From Cyclobacteriaceae bacterium (lineage in GTDB: Bacteria; Bacteroidota; Bacteroidia; Cytophagales; Cyclobacteriaceae): a stretch of 64,000 nt of DNA. Location of the stretch: the NCBI GenBank assembly GCA_028285445.1, contig JANQPQ010000012.1, positions 1-64,000 of the forward strand. Direction: 5' to 3'. Under the pieces are notes generated by a model that worked only from the letters and a program-made list of their open reading frames with translations, ran no database searches and had not been told where the DNA came from. Shown piece by piece: positions 44,092-51,472 of the stretch. Numbering within the stretch: position 1 is the first letter of the stretch; every line of letters starts with the position of its first letter. The translations under genes and the position numbers were made by a program.

Positions 44092-44125
44092 TTTGTTTAA
44101 CTTTACTATATAAACATTAAACAAA
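44092..44125. promoter_or_regulatory. inverted-repeat operator, copy 2 of 2, abutting the sigma gene start
   Basis: TTTGTTTAA at 44092-44100 and TTAAACAAA at 44117-44125 with a 16-base spacer. The arms are perfect inverted repeats. The right arm ends on the base before the TTG start codon of the sigma gene, so bound protein would block both the promoter region and the translation start. Copies 1 and 2 lie six helical turns apart, on the same face of DNA. Confidence 0.72.
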
Positions 44126-44626
44126 TTGAACACACTAACTTTCTCTAATCAACTTGTAGAAATGACCGACACGCTGCGGTTGTTCACTAAGAGGTTCACT
44201 AATAACGATGAAGAGTCTAGAGATTTAGTGCAGGACACAATTCTCAAGGCGCTTACCTATCGTCACCGATTCATGGATAATACAAACCTGAAAGGTTGGC
44301 TCTATACTATTATGAGAAATATCTTCATCAATAATTACAGAAGGAAGAAGCGGACCTCCGAAGTTCATGATAATACAGAATCACAGTATTACCTTAATGT
44401 TGCCGATGATGTTACCTCCAATTTTCCGGTGCGCAGCCTGGAATTCAAGGAATTGACGGAGATTGTTGAAAGTACAAAAGAAGAATTCCTTAGGCCATTC
44501 CAAATGTATGTTGACGGATACCACTATCACGAAATAGCTGAGGAACTTGGCATACCCCTGGGAACGGTGAAAACCCGGATATTCTATGCGAGGAAGGATA
44601 TAAAGAAGAAGATAAAAAATAACTAA
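44126..44626 (+). CDS. ECF-type RNA polymerase sigma factor of the carotenoid operon
   Basis: A 166-residue sigma factor with region 2 (LFTKRFTNNDEESRDLVQDTILKAL, then LKGWLYTIMRNIFINNYRRKKR) and region 4 (MYVDGYHYHEIAEELGIPLGTVKTRIFYARKDIKKKI). It starts at TTG, immediately after an operator arm; the residues NTLTFSNQLVEMTDTLR look like the N-terminus common to this group, so TTG is preferred over an ATG 12 codons later (44162). No anti-sigma gene is adjacent: control is presumably transcriptional, by the CarH-like protein upstream. It is followed by crtI after 8 bases and would be the first gene of the carotenoid/photolyase operon. Confidence 0.88.
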   Translation: MNTLTFSNQLVEMTDTLRLFTKRFTNNDEESRDLVQDTILKALTYRHRFMDNTNLKGWLYTIMRNIFINNYRRKKRTSEVHDNTESQYYLNVADDVTSNFPVRSLEFKELTEIVESTKEEFLRPFQMYVDGYHYHEIAEELGIPLGTVKTRIFYARKDIKKKIKNN

Positions 44627-44634
44627 TTTTCCAT

Positions 44635-46131
44635 ATGTCACGGAAAGTCGCAGTTATTGGGGGAGGTTTTGCCGGGTTATCTGCGGCGAGCCACCTTGCA
44701 AAAGCTGGCTGTTCCGTTACATTACTTGAAAAAAATAGCACCCTTGGAGGAAGAGCGCGTAAGTTCGAAACCCAAGGGTTTACTTTTGATATGGGCCCTA
44801 GTTGGTATTGGATGCCTGATGTTTTTCAAAAGTACTTCGAGTCCTTTGGTAGCTCTCCAGCAGACCACTACGATCTGATTCGGCTTGATCCCTCCTACCG
44901 TATATTCTTTTCGAAGGAAGAAATTATAGATATACCTGCTGGCTACGAAGAACTTCTGGAATTATTTGAAAACTTAGAATCTGGCGCTGCCGGGAAGTTG
45001 GAGAAGTTTCTCAAGGAGGCCGAGATAAAATATAAAGTAGGAATACAGGATCTGGTTTACAAGCCAGGGTTGTCATTGGCAGAATACCTTGATCATAGGG
45101 TAATCAGCGGAGTTTTTAACCTACACCTTTTCCAGGATGTTGCCAGCTATGTAAGAAGGCACTTCAAGCACCCAAGCCTGGTACAAATGCTTGAGTTTCC
45201 AGTTCTGTTCCTGGGAGCAATGCCCTCCGAAACGCCCGCGCTTTACACCCTTATGAACTACGCCGACATCAAACTAGGAACCTGGTATCCGCAAGGTGGC
45301 ATGAACAACATTATTAAGGGCATGGAGTCGGTAGCCAAATCATTAGGCGTAGAATTTCTACTTAACTCGGAAATCTCTGCGATCGAAGTAATTAATGATA
45401 CCGCAGTTTCTGTGGAAAGGCAGGGAGAGAAATTGCAAATAGATGCGGCCATTGCTGCTGCGGATTATCATCATGTGGAAACAAGTCTTCTGCCGGAAGG
45501 ATATCGAAACTACAGTGAGCGATATTGGCAATCCAGGGTTATGGCTCCCAGCAGTTTGATCTTTTACCTGGGAATAGACAAAAAATTGCAGGGTCTTCTT
45601 CACCACAACCTGTTTTTCGACCAGTCATTTTCAAAGCATGCTGAAGAGATTTACAAAAATCCTCAATGGCCAAGCAACCCTCTCTTCTATGTTTGTTGTC
45701 CTTCAATTACAGACGATAGTGTGGCGCCGGCAAATTGTGAAAATTTATTCATTCTAATACCAGTGGCTCCTGGTTTAGAGGATAGTAAAGAGATTAGAGA
45801 TCAATACTTCCAACTCGTTATGGAAAGACTGGAATCCTTAACAGGCCAAAGTATTAAAGAGCATATCCTGGTGGAGAAAAGCTATGCCCACAAGAATTTC
45901 ATTGAAGACTACCATTCATTTAAGGGCAATGCTTATGGATTAGCAAATACTTTAAAACAAACTGCTATCTTGAAGCCAAGTCTGAAAAACAAAAGGGTAA
46001 GTAATTTGTTCTATGCAGGTCAACTAACAGTTCCTGGCCCTGGAGTTCCACCATCCATAATTTCAGGTGAAGTGGCCGCAAAACAGTTATTGAAAACTCA
46101 AAACAAAACATGGAATGAAATCACTGTTTGA
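44635..46131 (+). CDS. crtI: phytoene desaturase
   Basis: A 498-residue FAD-dependent desaturase that converts phytoene to lycopene at the membrane. The dinucleotide-binding motif GGGFAGLSAASHLAKAG is at the N-terminus, followed by LLEKNSTLGGRARKFE; the bacterial-type C-terminal motif is present in FYAGQLTVPGPGVPPSIISGEVAAKQLL. Length is that of CrtI. It overlaps crtB by 17 bases. Product lycopene is the substrate for the CrtYcd cyclase encoded further along. Confidence 0.95.
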   Translation: MSRKVAVIGGGFAGLSAASHLAKAGCSVTLLEKNSTLGGRARKFETQGFTFDMGPSWYWMPDVFQKYFESFGSSPADHYDLIRLDPSYRIFFSKEEIIDIPAGYEELLELFENLESGAAGKLEKFLKEAEIKYKVGIQDLVYKPGLSLAEYLDHRVISGVFNLHLFQDVASYVRRHFKHPSLVQMLEFPVLFLGAMPSETPALYTLMNYADIKLGTWYPQGGMNNIIKGMESVAKSLGVEFLLNSEISAIEVINDTAVSVERQGEKLQIDAAIAAADYHHVETSLLPEGYRNYSERYWQSRVMAPSSLIFYLGIDKKLQGLLHHNLFFDQSFSKHAEEIYKNPQWPSNPLFYVCCPSITDDSVAPANCENLFILIPVAPGLEDSKEIRDQYFQLVMERLESLTGQSIKEHILVEKSYAHKNFIEDYHSFKGNAYGLANTLKQTAILKPSLKNKRVSNLFYAGQLTVPGPGVPPSIISGEVAAKQLLKTQNKTWNEITV

Positions 46132-46954
46132 TGAGGTTGCCATCAAATGTAGTCGCCTAACCACGCGATCTTACAGCACATCATTTTCACTGGGTATTCA
46201 GCTCCTGGGCAAAGAGCTGAGAGACCCTGTCTATGCAATCTATGGGTTTGTAAGATTTGCTGACGAAATTGTAGATACTTTCCACGATTACAATAAGGAA
46301 GAGCTGCTCACTAAATTCAAATCTGATACCTACGAGGCTATCGAATCTGGTATCAGCTTAAATCCTATTTTGAATAGCTTTCAGCATGCCGTTAATCGCT
46401 ATAATATTGATCACGACCTTATTGAAACTTTCCTAAAAAGCATGGAGATGGACCTGCTGCAGGTTGAATATGACCAGGAGAGGTTTGAGGAATACATCCT
46501 CGGGTCAGCCGAGGTTGTTGGCCTCATGTGCCTCAAAGTATTCACCGGAGGAGATGAAGAGCAGTACCGTCAGCTACAACCATATGCTATGGCTTTAGGC
46601 TCTGCGTTTCAAAAGGTTAACTTCTTACGCGATGTAAAGAACGACCTGGAGTATTTGGGTAGATCGTACTTCCCGGGAGTGAACCTTGAGTCGTTGGATG
46701 AGCAAACCAAATCAGAGATTGAGCAAGACATTGAAAAAGATTTTAATAAGGCATTAATAGGTATAAAAAAACTTCCCCAAACTTCTCAATTTGGCGTTTA
46801 CATTGCCTACGTTTATTACTACGCCCTTTTCAAGAAAATTCAGGCAACTCCTTCCCGTAGCATTCTTAAGCAAAGAATCAGGATTCCAAACAATAAGAAA
46901 TATGGGATGCTGGTTGGCTCATACTTGCGTTATAGATTAAACCTGATCCGCTAA
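46115..46954 (+). CDS. crtB: phytoene synthase
   Basis: A 279-residue squalene/phytoene synthase that joins two geranylgeranyl diphosphates to phytoene. Both Asp-rich motifs for Mg-diphosphate are visible: FADEIVDTFHDY near residue 49 and FLRDVKNDLEYLGRSYFP near residue 170. The start lies inside the end of crtI (17-base overlap) and the stop shares one base with the idi ATG, so translation of all three is coupled. The supply enzyme CrtE is not in the window. Confidence 0.94.
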   Translation: MKSLFDEVAIKCSRLTTRSYSTSFSLGIQLLGKELRDPVYAIYGFVRFADEIVDTFHDYNKEELLTKFKSDTYEAIESGISLNPILNSFQHAVNRYNIDHDLIETFLKSMEMDLLQVEYDQERFEEYILGSAEVVGLMCLKVFTGGDEEQYRQLQPYAMALGSAFQKVNFLRDVKNDLEYLGRSYFPGVNLESLDEQTKSEIEQDIEKDFNKALIGIKKLPQTSQFGVYIAYVYYYALFKKIQATPSRSILKQRIRIPNNKKYGMLVGSYLRYRLNLIR

Positions 46955-47478
46955 TGGAAGAAGTCGTATTAGTTGACAATCATGACAATGCCATTGGTTT
47001 CATGGAAAAAATGGAGGCCCACAGAGAAGGCGTATTGCACAGAGCTTTCTCGGTTTTCCTTTTCAATGACAACGCTGAGCTGCTGTTGCAAAAAAGGGCT
47101 GAGGACAAATACCATTCAGGCGGGCTTTGGACAAATACTTGCTGCAGCCATCCCAGACCTGACGAAGCTGTACTAAGTGCCGCTACCCGCAGGTTGATGG
47201 AGGAAATGGGAATCATTTGTGAACTTACTCCTGCCTTCACTTTTACCTACAAATCACAGTTCGAAAATGGCTTGATTGAACATGAACTCGATCATGTTCT
47301 TATCGGTGAATTCAATGGCGAACCCAGTTTGAATCGCGAAGAAGCCACGGACTGGCGATATGTCTCCTTATCAGACCTGGCCCAGGAATTAGAAAACAAC
47401 AGCAGCAAATACACCGCTTGGCTAAAGATCGCTTTCCCAAAACTGCAAAAATTCCTCGCTGATAACCCCTCCAATTGA
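46954..47478 (+). CDS. idi: isopentenyl-diphosphate delta-isomerase, type 1
   Basis: A 174-residue Nudix-type isomerase converting IPP to DMAPP. The zinc-binding catalytic Cys in NTCCSHPRPDE, the Nudix-like AATRRLMEEMG, and the second acidic site in EHELDHVLIGEF are visible. Placement within a carotenoid operon balances the C5 units for GGPP formation. Its ATG overlaps the crtB stop by one base and its stop overlaps the photolyase TTG. Confidence 0.93.
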   Translation: MEEVVLVDNHDNAIGFMEKMEAHREGVLHRAFSVFLFNDNAELLLQKRAEDKYHSGGLWTNTCCSHPRPDEAVLSAATRRLMEEMGIICELTPAFTFTYKSQFENGLIEHELDHVLIGEFNGEPSLNREEATDWRYVSLSDLAQELENNSSKYTAWLKIAFPKLQKFLADNPSN

Positions 47479-48794
47479 ATACCCTTAACGTTGCAGATGA
47501 CTTGAAGCAAAAGGTCCTCTTTTGGTTTAGACGAGACCTAAGAATTGAAGACAATACCGCGCTTTTTCATGCCCTAAGGGCCAATCCTGAAGTAGTCCCA
47601 CTATTCATATTCGATATTAACATCCTTTCCGAATTGCCAAAAGACGATCCCCGGGTAGGATTTATCTATGACACAGTGGTCTCCATTAAATCTCGGTTGG
47701 AAGAAATGGGCTCATCGCTTTTGATTTTGCATGGTGACCCAATCCAACTAATAAAATCTATGGTGCCAGTAGCCATTTACACCAATCGTGATTACGAGCC
47801 TTACGCAATTGAGAGAGATGAGCTAGTCAAACAGTTGCTGGAAGGGCAAGGTTCTGGCTTTCATACCTTTAAGGATCAGGTGGTGTTTGAAAAAAGCGAA
47901 ATAGTTAAAGACGACGGATCACCCTACACTATTTACACTCCGTATATGAGAAAATGGAAGAATGAGTTGGCCAATCAGGACACAAATTCCTTCAGCGTTG
48001 CCCCTATGTATTCGAACCTACTCAAATGCAAACCTCTTCCCTACCCTTCTTTAGGTGAAATTGGTTTTGAGTCGTCCCAGATCGCAATTCCCCCACAAAC
48101 TTTAGATAAAAGTATTGTTGACAACTATCATAATACACGAGATATACCGGCTATTGTGGGAACCAGCAAGCTGGGCTTGCACTTTAGGTTCGGTACAGTT
48201 AGTATCAGGGAATTGGTAAGGGTTGCCATCAAGATGAATGAAACCTGGCTCAATGAATTGATCTGGAGGGAATTCTTTATGATGATCCTGTGGCATTTTC
48301 CGGAAGTGGTAACTAATACCTTTAAGCCTCAATACAACGACTTGCCATGGCATAATAACGACCAACATTTCAAACTTTGGTGTGAAGGAAAAACTGGCTA
48401 TCCGTTAGTAGATGCGGGTATGCGGGAATTGAATGCCACCGGCTTTATGCACAACCGTGTTCGGATGGTCACCGCCAGCTTCCTATGCAAGCACCTCCTA
48501 ATTGATTGGCGGTGGGGTGAGGCCTATTTCGCCGCCAAACTTTTGGATTACGAGCTTGCCTCTAATAATGGCAATTGGCAATGGGCTGCTGGCACAGGAT
48601 GCGACGCAGCGCCTTATTTCCGAGTCTTCAATCCTACACGACAGCAAGAAAGGTTCGATCCTGATTTCACCTACATAAAGAAATGGGTAGCAGAGTTTAA
48701 CTCTCCCAGCTACCCGCAGCCTCTGGTAAATCATGATGAAGCCAGGAAACGAGCTATTGACTTTTACAAACAGCATTTGCCCTCAAACAATTAG
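47475..48794 (+). CDS. cryptochrome/DNA photolyase family protein (class I photolyase-like)
   Basis: A 439-residue flavoprotein. The N-terminal photolyase domain opens FWFRRDLRIEDN; the FAD domain carries WRWGEAYFAAKLLDYELASNNG and WQWAAGTGCDAAPYFRVFNP, with the Asn and tryptophans used in FAD binding and electron transfer. Length and these motifs fit CPD photolyase of class I, which repairs UV dimers with blue light; a cryptochrome role is possible. Two TTG codons could start it: 47475 (overlapping the idi stop) and 47502, the latter giving KQKVLFWFRRDLR, closer to usual N-termini. Part of the light-controlled operon. Confidence 0.92.
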   Translation: MNTLNVADDLKQKVLFWFRRDLRIEDNTALFHALRANPEVVPLFIFDINILSELPKDDPRVGFIYDTVVSIKSRLEEMGSSLLILHGDPIQLIKSMVPVAIYTNRDYEPYAIERDELVKQLLEGQGSGFHTFKDQVVFEKSEIVKDDGSPYTIYTPYMRKWKNELANQDTNSFSVAPMYSNLLKCKPLPYPSLGEIGFESSQIAIPPQTLDKSIVDNYHNTRDIPAIVGTSKLGLHFRFGTVSIRELVRVAIKMNETWLNELIWREFFMMILWHFPEVVTNTFKPQYNDLPWHNNDQHFKLWCEGKTGYPLVDAGMRELNATGFMHNRVRMVTASFLCKHLLIDWRWGEAYFAAKLLDYELASNNGNWQWAAGTGCDAAPYFRVFNPTRQQERFDPDFTYIKKWVAEFNSPSYPQPLVNHDEARKRAIDFYKQHLPSNN

Positions 48795-48831
48795 ACCTTG
48801 TGGCTGTTATTTTGAAACAGAAGGAGTAATT

Positions 48832-49311
48832 ATGAAGACCTATATCCTGGAAAGAGAACAACTATTGCCAATTTCAGTGGATGAGGCCTGGGATTTCTTC
48901 TCTTCTCCAAAGAATTTGAGTAAGATAACTCCTGACTACATGGGCTTCGAGATTAAGTCTGAACTTCCACCAAGAATGTATTCGGGGCTTAAGGTAGCAT
49001 ATACCGTAAAGCCATTGTTGGGCTTGCCGATGAGATGGGTGAGTGAGATTGATGAAGTGGACGAACCAAAGTACTTTGTCGATAGGCAATTGAAAGGGCC
49101 CTACAAGCTCTGGGTACACCAGCACTTTATAGAAGAAACAAGTAAGGGTGTAAAAGTTTCTGACAGGGTGGAATATGCACTTCCCCTGGGAATTTTGGGT
49201 CAAATTGCACATTGGCTTTTTGTCAAGCGTCAGCTAAATGGTATCTTTGACTATCGTAAGAAGGTATTGTCAAAATTGTTTAGTGACAAGCCAAGCTTGC
49301 AAGTGGCATGA
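48832..49311 (+). CDS. SRPBCC-family ligand-binding-like protein
   Basis: A 159-residue START/Bet v1-like (SRPBCC) protein with the pattern ILEREQLLPISVDEAWDFFSSPKNLSKITP at its N-terminus and the C-terminal amphipathic helix LFVKRQLNGIFDYRKKVLSKLF. The fold encloses a hydrophobic pocket that could hold a carotenoid or an isoprenoid; the reaction is unknown. The ATG at 48832 is preceded by AAGGAG, a rare Shine-Dalgarno-like sequence here, and is preferred over a start at 48733 that lies inside the photolyase gene. It overlaps crtZ by 4 bases (ATGA). Confidence 0.85.
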   Translation: MKTYILEREQLLPISVDEAWDFFSSPKNLSKITPDYMGFEIKSELPPRMYSGLKVAYTVKPLLGLPMRWVSEIDEVDEPKYFVDRQLKGPYKLWVHQHFIEETSKGVKVSDRVEYALPLGILGQIAHWLFVKRQLNGIFDYRKKVLSKLFSDKPSLQVA

Positions 49312-49769
49312 GTACCTTAATAAATATTTTGCTGGTTACCGGCACCTTCTTTTTCATGGAGTTCATGGCCTGGTTTACACACAAATTTGTGATGCATGGT
49401 TTCCTGTGGATACTCCATCGTGATCATCACGTAAACGAGCCAGGGTTCTTTGAAAAGAACGACGCCTTCTTCCTAATCTTTGCCATCCCGAGCATTACAC
49501 TAATGGCTATCGGTATGAATACACTTGGATTTCCATTTTGGATTGGGTTGGGAATCTTGATTTATGGCTTAGCTTACTTCATGGTCCATGATATCTTTAT
49601 CCACCAACGATTCAAACTTTTTACTCGAAGTAATAACATCTATCTACGGGCCATAAGAAAAGCTCATAAGGTGCATCACAAGCACTTGGGTAAAGAAGAA
49701 GGTGAATGCTTTGGTATGCTGCTGGTACCCTGGAAGTACTTTAGGGAAGCGCTGGCTACCAAGAAGTAG
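49308..49769 (+). CDS. crtZ: beta-carotene 3-hydroxylase
   Basis: A 153-residue membrane di-iron hydroxylase that hydroxylates both rings of beta-carotene, giving zeaxanthin. The histidine-rich motifs of the family are present: HKFVMHG, HRDHH, HDIFIHQRF and HKVHHKH. Four predicted membrane segments. Begins with a 4-base overlap with the SRPBCC gene and ends 4 bases before the CrtYcd gene. Confidence 0.93.
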   Translation: MSTLINILLVTGTFFFMEFMAWFTHKFVMHGFLWILHRDHHVNEPGFFEKNDAFFLIFAIPSITLMAIGMNTLGFPFWIGLGILIYGLAYFMVHDIFIHQRFKLFTRSNNIYLRAIRKAHKVHHKHLGKEEGECFGMLLVPWKYFREALATKK

Positions 49770-49773
49770 CCTT

Positions 49774-50466
49774 ATGTATACCTACCTTCTTGTCAATCTA
49801 TTCACTATTATTATTCCCTTTGGTTATAGCTTTGACAGGCGCATTCGTTTTCATAAGCAATGGCGTCATCTATTCCCGGCCATGCTCATCAGTGGTGGTT
49901 TATTCATTGCTTGGGATGTCGCATTTACCAATTGGGGGGTTTGGGGGTTCAACGCACGCTACCTCCTGGGAATCGAAATTATCAATTTGCCCTTAGAGGA
50001 ATGGCTTTTCTTTATTGCTATCCCCTATGCATGTGTTTTCACCTATGAGGCCTTCAAGGTTCTGATTCCTCACGACTTGTTAGGCAAACAATCAAGGGTA
50101 ATAAGTTGGGTACTAATTCTTGGCCTTTCCATTATAGCGATATTTAACCTAGAAAAGGCGTATACTGCCACAACCTTTTTGCTGCTGAGCGCCTTCATAG
50201 CGTTCCTCGAAATAGTGGTAAAGCCAAAATATCTTGGGCGCTTTTACCTGGCTTACGGAGTTGTAATTCTCCCCTTCTTCATAGTTAACGGCATTCTTAC
50301 TGGATCCTGGATTGACGAGGAAGTAGTTTGGTATAATGACCTGGAAAATCTTGGAATTAGAATGGGAACAATACCTGTTGAGGACACATTTTACGGTATG
50401 CTATTAATCCTTCTCAATGTATTTCTGTTTGAATTACTGAGATCCAGGCAGAGGAAATCCTCCTAG
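49774..50466 (+). CDS. crtYcd: lycopene beta-cyclase, fused CrtYc-CrtYd type
   Basis: A 230-residue membrane protein with about seven helices that combines both halves of the heterodimeric lycopene cyclase. Each half has the catalytic acidic motif: NLPLEEWLFFIAIPYACVFT in the first and IPVEDTFYGMLLILLN in the second. It turns lycopene to beta-carotene. From the ATG at 49774 the protein begins MYTYLLVNLF, the usual N-terminus; a start at 49702 would lie inside crtZ. Last gene of the operon. Confidence 0.93.
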   Translation: MYTYLLVNLFTIIIPFGYSFDRRIRFHKQWRHLFPAMLISGGLFIAWDVAFTNWGVWGFNARYLLGIEIINLPLEEWLFFIAIPYACVFTYEAFKVLIPHDLLGKQSRVISWVLILGLSIIAIFNLEKAYTATTFLLLSAFIAFLEIVVKPKYLGRFYLAYGVVILPFFIVNGILTGSWIDEEVVWYNDLENLGIRMGTIPVEDTFYGMLLILLNVFLFELLRSRQRKSS

Positions 50467-50559
50467 TCACCATCCTCGGTTGTCATAGCCCTGAATCACC
50501 CCTTTATTATATAACTATTTAAAGATATTACATATCATTAAATAATATTTTCTTCATAA

Positions 50560-50590
50560 TTTGAATATTATCAATAAACTTTTAGCTTTG
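50560..50590 (+). promoter_or_regulatory. housekeeping-type promoter of the barrel-lipoprotein unit
   Basis: TTTG at 50560-50563, a 19-base spacer and TAGCTTTG at 50583-50590: exact match in both boxes and spacing to the Bacteroidota consensus. RNA would start near 50597. Confidence 0.8.
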
Positions 50591-50598
50591 CGAGCTAT

Positions 50599-50619
50599 AA
50601 GTAATATTAAATATTACTT
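50599..50619. repeat. perfect 21-base palindrome at the transcription start
   Basis: AAGTAATATT and AATATTACTT, separated by one A, form a perfect inverted repeat. It begins about two bases after the predicted RNA start and could be an operator or, in the transcript, a short AT-rich hairpin. A related AAAGTAAT follows at 50623-50630. Confidence 0.7.
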
Positions 50620-50675
50620 TTTAAAGTAATTATATTAATAACATTAGTAAGTCACTATTAAAAAGGATAGTATCT

Positions 50676-51437
50676 ATGAAGAACACGAAACTTCCAAGAC
50701 TACCTTTTCGACATCTACTTCGTTCTCTGGTACTGACTTCCTTTTGTCTCTCTTCGGTTTTGGCCCAAGATGACGGAGGTGATTCGGGAAAGTTAGCGGT
50801 TGGTGTCAAAACGGGGGTCAATTTTAACCAAATGGACAGCCATGCCCTTACGCTAGGTTTTACGGGTGGTGGTTATGCCAATTATGCTGTGCTGGACTTT
50901 CTTGATGTCCAGTTGGAACTGCTTTACAATCAGCAGGGCGGAACGCGGCAAGACTACTTCCAAAATTTTAGTCCCCTCGATGGGGATCTAATCGGAATTA
51001 GTTACTACCACCGCAGCGTAGAACTCCACAACCTTGAAATACCAGTTATTGCCCGAGCAACGTTGCCGGAGTTAGCTGGTGGTTCGGTAACACCTAAGGT
51101 GCTTTTTGGATTAGCCTACGGATTCACTTTAGGTGCTTTCGAGGTTAGCGACCAGTACTGGCATTTCAGGCAGAACAGCCCATCAACTCTGGTAGTACCG
51201 GTATCCAATCAACGTGAAAATGTAGGGGCCAACTATGAACAACATCAGTTTGGACTAATTGCCGGAATGGGTGTTGACTTCAACGTAGGAGATCGCACTC
51301 TGAGTACCGAAATCCGCTACAGAAGGGGCTTAAACGAAGTTAACATCATCAACTTCGTGATCCCTGAGCAGGGCGGGCAGCTCTATACATCCACGCTGAG
51401 TATCAACTTCGCATTGTCACTATTCAAATTTTTATAA
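50676..51437 (+). CDS. outer-membrane beta-barrel protein (PorT/OmpX-like fold)
   Basis: A 253-residue exported protein with signal peptide (SLVLTSFCLSSVLAQ) and a mature part of alternating beta strands beginning KLAVGVKTGVNFNQM, as in the Bacteroidota PorT-like/OMP_b-brl_2 barrels, and ending LYTSTLSINFALSLFKFL with a C-terminal aromatic-hydrophobic strand. Eight to ten strands can be estimated. Function unknown; it could be a receptor or attachment site for the surface lipoprotein encoded 35 bases downstream. Confidence 0.82.
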   Translation: MKNTKLPRLPFRHLLRSLVLTSFCLSSVLAQDDGGDSGKLAVGVKTGVNFNQMDSHALTLGFTGGGYANYAVLDFLDVQLELLYNQQGGTRQDYFQNFSPLDGDLIGISYYHRSVELHNLEIPVIARATLPELAGGSVTPKVLFGLAYGFTLGAFEVSDQYWHFRQNSPSTLVVPVSNQRENVGANYEQHQFGLIAGMGVDFNVGDRTLSTEIRYRRGLNEVNIINFVIPEQGGQLYTSTLSINFALSLFKFL

Positions 51438-51472
51438 GAAACAACTAGGTAAAATTAAAATTTTAGTAAATC

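Noticed and set aside
48733-48831. 33-residue extension of the SRPBCC protein
   Set aside because: Lies largely within the photolyase gene; an ATG with AAGGAG in front occurs at 48832.
49702-49773. 24-residue extension of the lycopene cyclase
   Set aside because: Lies within crtZ; MYTYLLVNLF at 49774 is the usual N-terminus of the family.
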